DNA from: Paludibacteraceae bacterium
Lineage (GTDB): Bacteria; Bacteroidota; Bacteroidia; Bacteroidales; Paludibacteraceae
Direction: 5' to 3'
Length of the DNA stretch: 40,872 nucleotides
Assembly: GCA_016292775.1 (NCBI GenBank)
Contig: JAEDFN010000011.1
Coordinates: forward strand, 1-40,872
The notes beneath the pieces are model-generated. The model had not been told where the DNA came from, did no database searches, and was given only the letters and a program-made list of their open reading frames with translations. Below are positions 9,942-18,475 of the stretch, piece by piece. The number at the start of each line of letters is the position of its first letter. Positions within the stretch are counted from its first letter, which is position 1. The position numbers and the translations under genes were made by a program.

Positions 9942-10790
9942 ATGAATACAACAGAAAACGAGAAATATTTAGTAGATATCGACAAGGTATTGAAAGCAAA
10001 AGCCAAGAGGAAATTTCCGAAATTTCTGGTAAACTTCTTAAAGAGGCGATTGCATCAGGATACGCTCAACGACTGTATTATACATGCCGAGCATCCTCAC
10101 GGGATAGGATTTTTTGACGAGGCACTCAACTACCTTGATATCCACTACACAGTGCGCGGAGCAGAGAATTTAGATGTCAACAAGCAATGTATTTTTGCAT
10201 CAAACCATCCGCTTGGAGGACCTGAGGCATTGATAATGGGCTCTGTAATGCGCAAGTATTATGGAGAAAGTTTTCGAGTGCCGGTAAACGACATCTTATC
10301 GCATTTTCCCCCACTCTCCGATTTCTTCACTCCGGTAAATGCCATGAGCAACAAACAGAACAGAAATATCGGTGAAAACATCGCAAAAATGTTCTCCAGT
10401 CCGTACCAAATACTCATCTATCCTGCCGGGAAATGTGCAAGAAAAGAGCACGGAAAAATTACGGAGCAACCGTGGAAAAAGATGTTCATCACACAGGCAC
10501 GCAGATACGAGAGAGATGTAATACCCGTACATATGTCGGGCATCAACTCAAACCTCTTCTATTTCGTAACACGACTGAGTAAATTTCTCGGACTAAAATT
10601 CAACATAGGCATGTTTATGCTTGTAGATGAATTATTTAAAAAGCAGCACCAGAGTTTTACCATCACCTTTGGCAAGCCGATACCATGGCAAACTTTTGAC
10701 AAGAGCAAGAGTGACCTGGAATGGGCGGCATGGGTGAAAGACGAAATGGCAAAATTAGAAGTAGGCAATGGTGCACATCAGAATGTATAA
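9942..10790 (+). CDS. glsA: GlsA-like O-acyltransferase (PlsC-type)
   Basis: A 282-residue lysophospholipid-type acyltransferase. The catalytic block reads SNHPLGG, a variant of the NHx4D motif used by this superfamily, and an IYPAGKCARK block fits the acyl-acceptor site. In Bacteroides the analogous protein GlsA adds the second, ester-linked fatty acid to N-acyl-glycine to give glycine lipids. The three GlsB-like genes directly downstream (20 nt away) support that role. I chose the ATG at 9942; a TTG five codons upstream (9927) also gives an open frame but is less likely. The gene is preceded by 203 nt with a palindrome and no clear TAnnTTTG promoter. Confidence 0.8.
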   Translation: MNTTENEKYLVDIDKVLKAKAKRKFPKFLVNFLKRRLHQDTLNDCIIHAEHPHGIGFFDEALNYLDIHYTVRGAENLDVNKQCIFASNHPLGGPEALIMGSVMRKYYGESFRVPVNDILSHFPPLSDFFTPVNAMSNKQNRNIGENIAKMFSSPYQILIYPAGKCARKEHGKITEQPWKKMFITQARRYERDVIPVHMSGINSNLFYFVTRLSKFLGLKFNIGMFMLVDELFKKQHQSFTITFGKPIPWQTFDKSKSDLEWAAWVKDEMAKLEVGNGAHQNV

Positions 10791-10809
10791 TCCTTAAAAT
10801 TAAATAATT

Positions 10810-11751
10810 ATGACTCCCATAATTGAACCGGTAGCAAAAGAGTTGCTAAAAGCAGAGTTAAACGAGAAAACATTTTTAAGATATACCAATAAAGCGGGCA
10901 ACGAGATTTACGTTGTCAATGCAGAGACGGGACCGAACACATTGCGTGAGATAGGCCGATTAAGAGAGGTATCCTTCCGCGCTGTAGGAGGAGGAAGTGG
11001 CAAAGAGTGCGACCTCGACCATTTTGATTTGGAAGACAAAGCCTGCTATCAGTTGTTGGTATGGAACCCTGAAGAGGAGGAGATTATCGGCGGATATCGC
11101 TTTACACGCTGGGCGGAAGCCACCTTTTTTGAAAACGGTCAGCCTTATGTCAACACCGAACACCTCTTCCGTTTCTCGGAAAAATTCTTAAAAGAGTATT
11201 TCCCATACTGCCTTGAGATGGCACGTGCATGGGTACAACCGAAATATCAAAGCGGAAGTATGGGGCGTAAAAGTCTTTATGCACTCGACAACCTATGGGA
11301 TGGTATCGGAGGCCTCGTAGCTACAAGTCCTAACGTCAAATACCTCGCCGGAAAAGTAACCATCTACAGCTCGAGCCCGGAAATGAGCCGTAAAGCAATG
11401 ATCTATTTCTTACAGAAATTCCTCGGAGATAAAGAGGGACTTCTCGTATCTCACCACCCGGAAACGGTGACAGAAAGCGAAAAGAACACTTTCGACGAGA
11501 TGTTTAACGCCGACAATTTAAAAGACAACTACAAGATACTCAACAATTTTGTAAAGAGCATGGGAGACACTATTCCGCCACTCATCCACTCATATATAGA
11601 ACTTTCGCCAACAATGAAAACATTCGGCACCACTTTCGACCCTGATTTCGGTGATGCTTACGACACTGCAATGATAATCACATTAGACGACGTTTATGAA
11701 TCTAAAAGAAACCGCTATATAAATACATATTTCGACCAAAGAAACAAATAA
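10810..11751 (+). CDS. GlsB-like N-acyltransferase, copy 1
   Basis: A 313-residue GNAT-like (acetyltransferase_5, 'hemolysin'-type) protein of the family that includes OlsB and Bacteroides GlsB/commendamide synthase. These enzymes transfer a 3-hydroxyacyl chain from acyl-ACP to the amino group of an amino acid. Visible family features are REIGRLREVSFR at about residues 45-56, the glycine-rich AVGGGSGKECDLD that follows, LLVWNP and EIIGGYRF. Copies 2 and 3 share all of these. The gene lies 20 nt after the GlsA-like gene and 3 nt before copy 2, so it is surely cotranscribed. Confidence 0.82.
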   Translation: MTPIIEPVAKELLKAELNEKTFLRYTNKAGNEIYVVNAETGPNTLREIGRLREVSFRAVGGGSGKECDLDHFDLEDKACYQLLVWNPEEEEIIGGYRFTRWAEATFFENGQPYVNTEHLFRFSEKFLKEYFPYCLEMARAWVQPKYQSGSMGRKSLYALDNLWDGIGGLVATSPNVKYLAGKVTIYSSSPEMSRKAMIYFLQKFLGDKEGLLVSHHPETVTESEKNTFDEMFNADNLKDNYKILNNFVKSMGDTIPPLIHSYIELSPTMKTFGTTFDPDFGDAYDTAMIITLDDVYESKRNRYINTYFDQRNK

Positions 11752-11754
11752 CCT

Positions 11755-12726
11755 ATGGAAGAAAAAATTATAGAAGCAGTACCTACAGAGTTGATAAAAT
11801 CAGAACTCACACCTGATAAATTTTTAAGAAAGACCAATAAAGGCAATAACGAAATATACGTTGTCAACGCCTTCAACGCACCAAATACGATGCGTGAGAT
11901 AGGGCGACTGCGAGAAATTGCTTTTCGCACAGCGGGAGGTGGAACAGGCAAAGAGGTTGATATCGACCAATACGATACGATGGAAGAGCCTTGCCAACAA
12001 CTTATTGTATGGAACCCCGAGGCAGACGAAATCATAGGCGGTTACCGCTTTATATTAGGTAAAGATATACGTTTCAACGAAAAAGGTCAGCCTATCATAG
12101 CCTCCGCTCACCTATTTAAATTTTCTGACAAGTTCATAAAGAACTATCTTCCCTACACTCTGGAATTGGGTCGCTCTTTTGTGAGAGTTGAATATCAGTC
12201 ATCACAAGCAGGAGCAAAAAGCATCTATGCCCTCGACAATTTGTGGGATGGGCTTGGCGCGCTTACCGTTAAGCACCCTACAATAAAATATTTTTTCGGA
12301 AAAGTAACCATGTATCCATCGTTTGGCAGTAAAGGTCGCGACCTGATTCTCTATTTCTTGAAAAAACATTTCTGGAATAAAGAGAAACTCATTACCCCGA
12401 TAGTACCACTCAAGCCGAAGTACAACCTCACACTACTCGAGCGTCTTTTCCCGAATAAGGCAATCAAAGACAACTACAAAATACTTAATCAAGCAGTACG
12501 TGCTTTAGGACAGAACATTCCGCCACTTGTGAATGCATATATGAACTTGTCGAGCACAATGCAAGTATTCGGCACCGCTATCAACGACGAATTCGGATAT
12601 GTGGAAGAGACCGGTATATTGATAAAAATTGCTGATATCTATCAAGAAAAACGCGATAGACATATAGAGACGTATGTTGATAGTTTGAAAAACGACCTCC
12701 AATTCGAGCGTTTCGGTCTTTCATAA
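11755..12726 (+). CDS. GlsB-like N-acyltransferase, copy 2
   Basis: A 323-residue paralogue of the preceding gene. It keeps REIGRLREIAFR, the glycine-rich GGGTGKEVDID, LIVWNP and EIIGGYRF. It differs at places conserved between copies 1 and 3: VRVEYQ replaces VQPKYQ, the distal FDPDFGD block is replaced by INDEFGY, and it has a C-terminal extension ending FERFGLS. It is therefore the most diverged copy and may use a different amino acid or acyl donor (inference). It starts 3 nt after the stop of copy 1. Confidence 0.8.
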   Translation: MEEKIIEAVPTELIKSELTPDKFLRKTNKGNNEIYVVNAFNAPNTMREIGRLREIAFRTAGGGTGKEVDIDQYDTMEEPCQQLIVWNPEADEIIGGYRFILGKDIRFNEKGQPIIASAHLFKFSDKFIKNYLPYTLELGRSFVRVEYQSSQAGAKSIYALDNLWDGLGALTVKHPTIKYFFGKVTMYPSFGSKGRDLILYFLKKHFWNKEKLITPIVPLKPKYNLTLLERLFPNKAIKDNYKILNQAVRALGQNIPPLVNAYMNLSSTMQVFGTAINDEFGYVEETGILIKIADIYQEKRDRHIETYVDSLKNDLQFERFGLS

Positions 12727-12775
12727 AATACCGCAAACTAAGAACACTCACCATAGAACAAACAAACAAATTTAT

Positions 12776-13738
12776 ATGAAAGAAGTAATCAATCCCGTAG
12801 ATAAAACATTGATAAAGGAGGAGTTAACGCCGGAGAGATTTCTTAGGAAGACAAATAAAGCCGGCAATGAGGTGTATATCATTAACGGAAATAAAGCACC
12901 TAATTGCATGCGAGAGATAGGGCGCCTAAGAGAGATTTCCTTCAGAATGGGAGGTGGTGGCAGTGGCAACGAAATAGATATTGACAGCCATGATACGGGA
13001 GAGAACCCGTATGGGCAAGTAATAGTGTGGAACCCTGACGATGAAGAGATTATCGGCGGCTATCGTTTCAAGTTCGGCAAACAAGTAACCATTCTTGACG
13101 ACGGCACTCCCGACATGGCTATCTGCCATATCTTCAACATATCAGAGAAATTCAAGAGCGACTATCTGCCATTCACTCTCGAATTGGGCAGGGCTTTTGT
13201 GCAACCCAAATATCAGAGTACGCAAGGGGGACTGAAAAGCCTCTTTGCCCTCGACAATCTATGGGACGGCATAGGCGCTATTCTTGCCGAAGCCCCGGAA
13301 ACTCAATACCTTATCGGCAAAGTAACAATATACTCCACAACCGACGTCGAAGCCCGAAAAGCAATGATATACTACCTCGACAAATATTTCTCCGACAAAG
13401 AAAACCTTATCATTCCGAAAAAGAAAGAGATTACTACTGAAGAAGATAGGGTTAAATTCGATAAAATATTTGTGGGGAACGACTATAAAGAGGACTTCAA
13501 AAAGCTGAAAGAATTCGTTCAAAGTCGCAAAGAGTGCATTCCGCCACTGATACACAGCTACCTCGATTTGTCTTCGACATTAGTAACCTTCGGCACCGTA
13601 TTCGACCCCGATTTCGGAGATATCTACGATACGGGAATGATGATTACAATAAAAGATATAAAATCAATAAAAAAAGAGAGATATATAGAGACGTATATCA
13701 AGAATAACGTTTGTAAAGCAATTCGTAATTTTGTATAA
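12776..13738 (+). CDS. GlsB-like N-acyltransferase, copy 3
   Basis: A 320-residue third paralogue with REIGRLREISFR, GGGGSGNEIDID, VIVWNP and EIIGGYRF. It resembles copy 1 in the VQPKYQS and FDPDFGD blocks, so copies 1 and 3 are the closer pair there. It begins 49 nt after copy 2 and ends 6 nt before the next gene. The start ATG at 12776 gives an N-terminus that aligns with copies 1 and 2 (a leading Met, then a conserved LIKEELTPERFLRKTNK region). Confidence 0.8.
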   Translation: MKEVINPVDKTLIKEELTPERFLRKTNKAGNEVYIINGNKAPNCMREIGRLREISFRMGGGGSGNEIDIDSHDTGENPYGQVIVWNPDDEEIIGGYRFKFGKQVTILDDGTPDMAICHIFNISEKFKSDYLPFTLELGRAFVQPKYQSTQGGLKSLFALDNLWDGIGAILAEAPETQYLIGKVTIYSTTDVEARKAMIYYLDKYFSDKENLIIPKKKEITTEEDRVKFDKIFVGNDYKEDFKKLKEFVQSRKECIPPLIHSYLDLSSTLVTFGTVFDPDFGDIYDTGMMITIKDIKSIKKERYIETYIKNNVCKAIRNFV

Positions 13739-13744
13739 TATATA

Positions 13745-14167
13745 ATGATACAAATTATAATAATAATTTTGTTGCTCATTGTGTTAATAACCGTCATAGC
13801 CGTTATAACACATAAAGCCAACAAAGCGGCACCCCCGACGGAAGAGGTAAAGATTGCCGACGACTGCTGCGGGGCTCATGCCGTATGCGAGCGAGACTCT
13901 CTGCTTAGCAAAACCGACCAAATCATCTATTTCGACGATGAAGAACTCGACGAACTAAAAGGTATTCCTCCTGAGGAATTTACCGACAAACAAAATCAGA
14001 TGTTGGAAGATGTATTCTTCACCCTACGAGAGCAGGATATGGCAGGCTGGATTCGCTCACTGCAACTTAGAAATATTGAATTACCCGACGACATCCGCGA
14101 TCAAGCCCTGCTTATCATCTCCGAACGGCGCCAAAACACATTGGAAAACTACAACAAGAATCATTAA
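13745..14167 (+). CDS. Small single-pass membrane protein with a Cys motif
   Basis: A 140-residue protein. One N-terminal transmembrane helix (residues about 2-22) is followed by a soluble acidic domain. Just after the membrane there is ADDCCGAHAVCERD, a Cys-Cys and His/Cys cluster that could bind metal. The rest contains FDDEELDELKG and a helical segment. It is 6 nt from both neighbours, between the lipid genes and hydE. I do not recognise a named family; similar proteins occur in Bacteroides (recalled). A link to hydrogenase maturation or to the membrane lipids is speculative. Confidence 0.75.
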   Translation: MIQIIIIILLLIVLITVIAVITHKANKAAPPTEEVKIADDCCGAHAVCERDSLLSKTDQIIYFDDEELDELKGIPPEEFTDKQNQMLEDVFFTLREQDMAGWIRSLQLRNIELPDDIRDQALLIISERRQNTLENYNKNH

Positions 14168-14173
14168 ATCAAT

Positions 14174-15190
14174 ATGAATAACGACATCATCTTCAAGCTA
14201 AAAGAACATCTTCCGATAAGTGACGAAGAGTTACAATTCATTCTCACTACCGGCGATAAAGCAATAATAGAAAGTCTACGGACTGCAGCACAAGATGTTG
14301 CCGTGCATCAACATGGGAAGATAATAAAAGCGAGAGGATTGATAGAGATAAGTAACAGATGTAAAAACAACTGCCTCTACTGTGGAATAAGGGCCTCAAA
14401 TAGTGAATTACACCGCTACAGCCTCAGCGATAAAGAGATTTTGGAGTGCTGCGAAATGGGCGACAACCTGGGTTTCAAGACCTTCGTTCTCCAAGGCGGT
14501 GAAGACGTGGAACATACAACAGAGAGGATTACCAACCTCATTTCACAAATCAGAGCAAGATATCCGCATACCGCCATCACCCTATCATTAGGCGAGCGCG
14601 ACAAAAGCGACTATCAAGCGTGGTATAACGCCGGAGCAAACAGGTACTTACTGCGACACGAAACGGCGAACCCGGAGCATTACAAGCGCCTTCACCCATC
14701 CACAATGAGTTTTGAAAATCGCATACAATGCCTTAAAAACTTAAAGGAGATAGGCTTTGAAACCGGCACCGGCATGATGGTAGGCTCCCCTTATCAAACT
14801 ATTGACGACCTCGTCAGCGACCTTAGATTTATGGAGCAACTACAACCACACATGATAGGTATCGGACCATTTGTACCACACCACTCCACCCCATTTGCAA
14901 AATTCCCCGCAGGCAGTGTCGACATCACTTTACGACTGATATCAATACTGCGCCTGATGCACCCGAAAGCCAACATCCCGGCAACAACATCCCTCGGCAC
15001 ATTGGCAAAAAACGGGCGTGAAATGGGTATCTTCCACGGCGCAAATGTGGTGATGCCAAACCTCTCCCCTACTACACACCGCAAAGAATACGCCCTGTAC
15101 GACAATAAGATATGTACAGATTTGGAAGCTGCCGAAAGTAGAAAACAGATAGAAATTCAAATACAAAATATAGGATATACATTAGAATAA
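14174..15190 (+). CDS. hydE: HydE, radical SAM maturase of [FeFe] hydrogenase
   Basis: HydE is a cytosolic radical SAM enzyme needed to build the H-cluster. The radical SAM motif is C63-x3-C67-x2-C70 (CKNNCLYC). The GGED motif and the LRHETANPEHY segment are typical of HydE. The length of 338 residues is normal. It is followed by hydG after 10 nt. hydF and the hydrogenase itself are not in this window. Confidence 0.94.
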   Translation: MNNDIIFKLKEHLPISDEELQFILTTGDKAIIESLRTAAQDVAVHQHGKIIKARGLIEISNRCKNNCLYCGIRASNSELHRYSLSDKEILECCEMGDNLGFKTFVLQGGEDVEHTTERITNLISQIRARYPHTAITLSLGERDKSDYQAWYNAGANRYLLRHETANPEHYKRLHPSTMSFENRIQCLKNLKEIGFETGTGMMVGSPYQTIDDLVSDLRFMEQLQPHMIGIGPFVPHHSTPFAKFPAGSVDITLRLISILRLMHPKANIPATTSLGTLAKNGREMGIFHGANVVMPNLSPTTHRKEYALYDNKICTDLEAAESRKQIEIQIQNIGYTLE

Positions 15191-15200
15191 AAAAATAACC

Positions 15201-16619
15201 ATGAAATACGACAAATTATCATCTGTAGCAGATGAATTTATTAATCACGAAGAGATACTCTCCACCCTTGAATGGGTAGAGGCCAATAAAGAAAATAAAG
15301 CATTGATAGAGAGCATCATCACTAAAGCCGAGAAGTGCGAAGGTATCGACCATAGAGAAGCGGCATTGCTATTGGCATGCACCGATAAAGAGCTGATAGA
15401 GAAGATGTTTTCATTAGCACGCCGGATAAAGCAAAAATTTTACGGCAACCGCATCGTAATGTTCGCACCCCTCTATCTATCGAACCACTGTATCAACGGA
15501 TGCGTCTATTGTCCATACCACGCAAAGAACCGCTCCATACCACGTAAGAAACTGACACAAGAGGAGATAGCTGCCGAAGTAATAGCCCTCGAAGCCATGG
15601 GACACAAACGCCTTGCCCTTGAAGCCGGAGAGCACCCTACAATGAACCCTATAGAATATATCCTCGAGAGTATCAAGACAATATACAGCATCAAAGAGGG
15701 TAAAGGGGCAATACGCCGTGTAAACGTAAATATAGCAGCCACAACGGTAGAGAACTATCGCAAGTTAAAAGAAGCCGGAATAGGCACATATATATTATTT
15801 CAAGAGACTTACCACAGGGCGGACTATGAAGCCCTACACCCTACGGGACCGAAGAGCGACTATGCATACCACACCGAAGCAATGGACCGTGCCATGCAAG
15901 GGGGCATTGACGACGTAGGCATCGGAGTACTTTTCGGATTAGAGAGATATATGTACGACTTCATAGGGCTCCTCATGCACGCCGAGCACCTCGAAGCAAA
16001 ATACGGCTGCGGACCACACACTATCAGCGTGCCACGAATCTGCCCTGCCGACGATATCAACCCCGATGAATTTGCCAACGTCATCTCCGACGAAATTTTC
16101 GAACATATCGTTGCCGTACTCCGTATCGCAGTGCCTTACACCGGAATGATAGTATCCACCCGCGAGAGTGCCAAAGTACGTGCCAAAGTGCTCCAACTCG
16201 GAGTAAGTCAGATTTCCGGCGGATCACGCACCTCGGTAGGAGGCTATACACACGAAGAGAGAGACGAAGAGACTACACAATTCGACGTTTCCGACCGCCG
16301 CTCTCTCGATGAGATAGTAGGTTGGCTCCTCGATTTGGGCTACATCCCAAGTTTCTGTACCGCTTGCTACCGCGAAGGCAGAACTGGAGACAGATTCATG
16401 TCACTCTTAAAACGCGGACAAATAGCAAACTGCTGTCAGCCAAACGCTTTGATGACACTTAAAGAGTATGCCGAAGACTACGCATCTCCGGCAGTAAAAA
16501 CAAAAATAGAAACCCTTATTGCTAAAGAGATTAACAACGTGCCAAACATAAAAATCAGAGAAAGAGCCGTTGAAAATCTGAAACAGATAGCATTAGGAAA
16601 TAGAGATTTCAGATTTTAA
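15201..16619 (+). CDS. hydG: HydG, tyrosine lyase of [FeFe] hydrogenase maturation
   Basis: HydG cleaves tyrosine to p-cresol and supplies the CO and cyanide ligands of the H-cluster. Its 472 residues contain the SAM cluster motif C97-x3-C101-x2-C104. The C-terminal auxiliary-cluster motif is C386-x2-C389 with C412 (CTAC ... NCC), the CX2CX22C pattern that separates HydG from ThiH. It probably forms an operon with hydE and the upstream genes. An AT-rich inverted repeat overlaps its end. Confidence 0.95.
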   Translation: MKYDKLSSVADEFINHEEILSTLEWVEANKENKALIESIITKAEKCEGIDHREAALLLACTDKELIEKMFSLARRIKQKFYGNRIVMFAPLYLSNHCINGCVYCPYHAKNRSIPRKKLTQEEIAAEVIALEAMGHKRLALEAGEHPTMNPIEYILESIKTIYSIKEGKGAIRRVNVNIAATTVENYRKLKEAGIGTYILFQETYHRADYEALHPTGPKSDYAYHTEAMDRAMQGGIDDVGIGVLFGLERYMYDFIGLLMHAEHLEAKYGCGPHTISVPRICPADDINPDEFANVISDEIFEHIVAVLRIAVPYTGMIVSTRESAKVRAKVLQLGVSQISGGSRTSVGGYTHEERDEETTQFDVSDRRSLDEIVGWLLDLGYIPSFCTACYREGRTGDRFMSLLKRGQIANCCQPNALMTLKEYAEDYASPAVKTKIETLIAKEINNVPNIKIRERAVENLKQIALGNRDFRF

Positions 16620-16644
16620 TTTTTACACACCATAAATTAAAATC
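16612..16644 (+). terminator. AT-rich inverted repeat after hydG
   Basis: GATTTTAATTT (16612-16622) and AAATTAAAATC (16634-16644) are perfect 11-bp arms with an 11-nt loop. The left arm includes the hydG stop codon. The low GC content makes a strong terminator doubtful. Confidence 0.35.
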
Positions 16645-16750
16645 GAGTCATTTCTCCATGCGGAAAATGTATGTCGATTACCTCGGCTTGTGCATCGAAA
16701 ATAAAATCGACTTTTTTCCTCTCTCTAAAACAATAATCAATAAAAAATTT

Positions 16751-18475
16751 ATGAAACCAATAATCTATCAAATATTCACCCGCTATTTTGGCAATTCAGG
16801 CTATAGCAAAGACAATATGTCAAAACCCAATGTGCCTAACGGTACGTTGTTGGAGAACGGAGTGGGTAAATTCAGCAATCTCACCGACAAAGTACTTAAG
16901 AGCATCAGCGACTTCGGATATACCCATGTATGGTTGACCGGCGTCATCGACCATGCCACATCTACCGACTACAGCGAGATCGGGCTCCCTGCCACTCATC
17001 CTGCCGTAGTGAAAGGAAAAGCCGGATCGCCTTACGCCATTCGCGACTATTACAATGTAGCTCCTGACCTTGCCGACAACCCTTCTACACGCCTCGAAGA
17101 GTTTAAACTATTGGTAGAGAGAATACATAAAGCCGGGCTGAAGTTGATTATCGATTTCGTACCAAACCATGTAGCGCGTAATTACCACTCCATATCCGCA
17201 CCCGAAGGGGTTGAAGACCTCGGTGCAAAAGACCGCACCGGCTGGCATTTCTATATTCATAACAATTTCTACTATTGCGTAGGAGAATCTTTCAGTCCGC
17301 AATTCGACCGCATGGGCTATATAGAATATCCCGCTCGGGCAACGGGTAACGACTGCTTTACGGCGCACCCTACAAAAAACGATTGGTATGAAACGGTGAA
17401 ACTCAATTACGGCGTTGACTACTGCGGTGGCGGAGTAACACATTTCAATCCGCATCCGAATACATGGCACAAGATGAAGGACATACTCCTCTATTGGGCA
17501 GGCTTAGGCGTTGACGGATTCCGCTGCGATATGGCAGAGATGGTGCCGGTAGAATTTTGGAATTGGGCAATACGCCATGTAAAAAAAGAATACCCTAATC
17601 TTATCTTCATTGCCGAGATTTACAAGCCGAATATGTATAGAGACTTCATCTCTCATGGCGGGTTCGACTATCTATATGATAAAGTAAGTCTTTACGACAC
17701 ACTACGTTCCGTTGTCGAGCATAAAGGTCCTGCCGAGTCGCTCACCTATGCTTGGCAAGCAGTGCAAGACATCAAAAAGCACATGCTGAATTTTTTAGAG
17801 AATCACGACGAACAACGTATTGCATCTACATATTTTGCCGGAAATCCTGCTCTCGGCGATACAAACATCGCCCCATACCGCGGATATGCAGGAATGGTTG
17901 TTGCCGCCCTCATCTCACAAGCACCATTGATGGTTTATTGCGGACAAGAGATAGGAGAAAAAGGTATGGATAGCGAAGGATTTAGCGGTTTCGACGGCAG
18001 AACCACTATTTTCGACTATTGGAAAGTGGAAACCATTTGTGAGATGCAAAGCTATTTCAACGGCAAAAAAATACTCAACAACTACCAACAAGCTATTTGC
18101 GATAAATATCGTAAACTGCTACAAATAGCTCAGATGCCGATATCCACCGATGGCGAGATGTACGACCTTATTTGGCTCAATCAACGCAACCCTCAATTCG
18201 ATTTATTCCACACCTATGCCTTTATCCGCCACACGGAAAAACAGATATTGCTGATAGTAGTGAATTTTTCGGACAACGGCATCACCACCGGTATCGCCCT
18301 CAGTAAACACCTCTTCGACACGATACAGACTGCCGAAGTGAAAGATATCGAAGCTGTCGACCTTTTTAGTGATACCAAAATGACCTTTAATTTCAACAGT
18401 CGCGAACTTATTCACTTACAGATAGCCGGAAACGACGCCGTGGCATTGCTTTTTGACAAAACCTCACCGGAATGA
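16751..18475 (+). CDS. GH13 alpha-amylase family protein
   Basis: A 574-residue glycoside hydrolase of family 13, acting on alpha-glucans or maltodextrins. The catalytic triad is visible: nucleophile D260 in GFRCDMA, acid/base E289 in FIAEIYKP and transition-state stabiliser D353 in LENHDEQR. FVPNHVARNYH is conserved region I. There is no signal peptide, so it is probably cytoplasmic. The frame is open upstream to 16658, but the ATG at 16751 starts the protein just before the first barrel strand (MKPIIYQIFTRYFG) and is preferred. It overlaps the patatin gene by 4 nt (ATGA), which suggests coupling. Confidence 0.9.
   Translation: MKPIIYQIFTRYFGNSGYSKDNMSKPNVPNGTLLENGVGKFSNLTDKVLKSISDFGYTHVWLTGVIDHATSTDYSEIGLPATHPAVVKGKAGSPYAIRDYYNVAPDLADNPSTRLEEFKLLVERIHKAGLKLIIDFVPNHVARNYHSISAPEGVEDLGAKDRTGWHFYIHNNFYYCVGESFSPQFDRMGYIEYPARATGNDCFTAHPTKNDWYETVKLNYGVDYCGGGVTHFNPHPNTWHKMKDILLYWAGLGVDGFRCDMAEMVPVEFWNWAIRHVKKEYPNLIFIAEIYKPNMYRDFISHGGFDYLYDKVSLYDTLRSVVEHKGPAESLTYAWQAVQDIKKHMLNFLENHDEQRIASTYFAGNPALGDTNIAPYRGYAGMVVAALISQAPLMVYCGQEIGEKGMDSEGFSGFDGRTTIFDYWKVETICEMQSYFNGKKILNNYQQAICDKYRKLLQIAQMPISTDGEMYDLIWLNQRNPQFDLFHTYAFIRHTEKQILLIVVNFSDNGITTGIALSKHLFDTIQTAEVKDIEAVDLFSDTKMTFNFNSRELIHLQIAGNDAVALLFDKTSPE

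Noticed and set aside
16658..16750. Upstream start for the GH13 gene
   Set aside because: The additional 31 codons do not resemble a signal peptide or a domain. The ATG at 16751 fits the start of the family fold.
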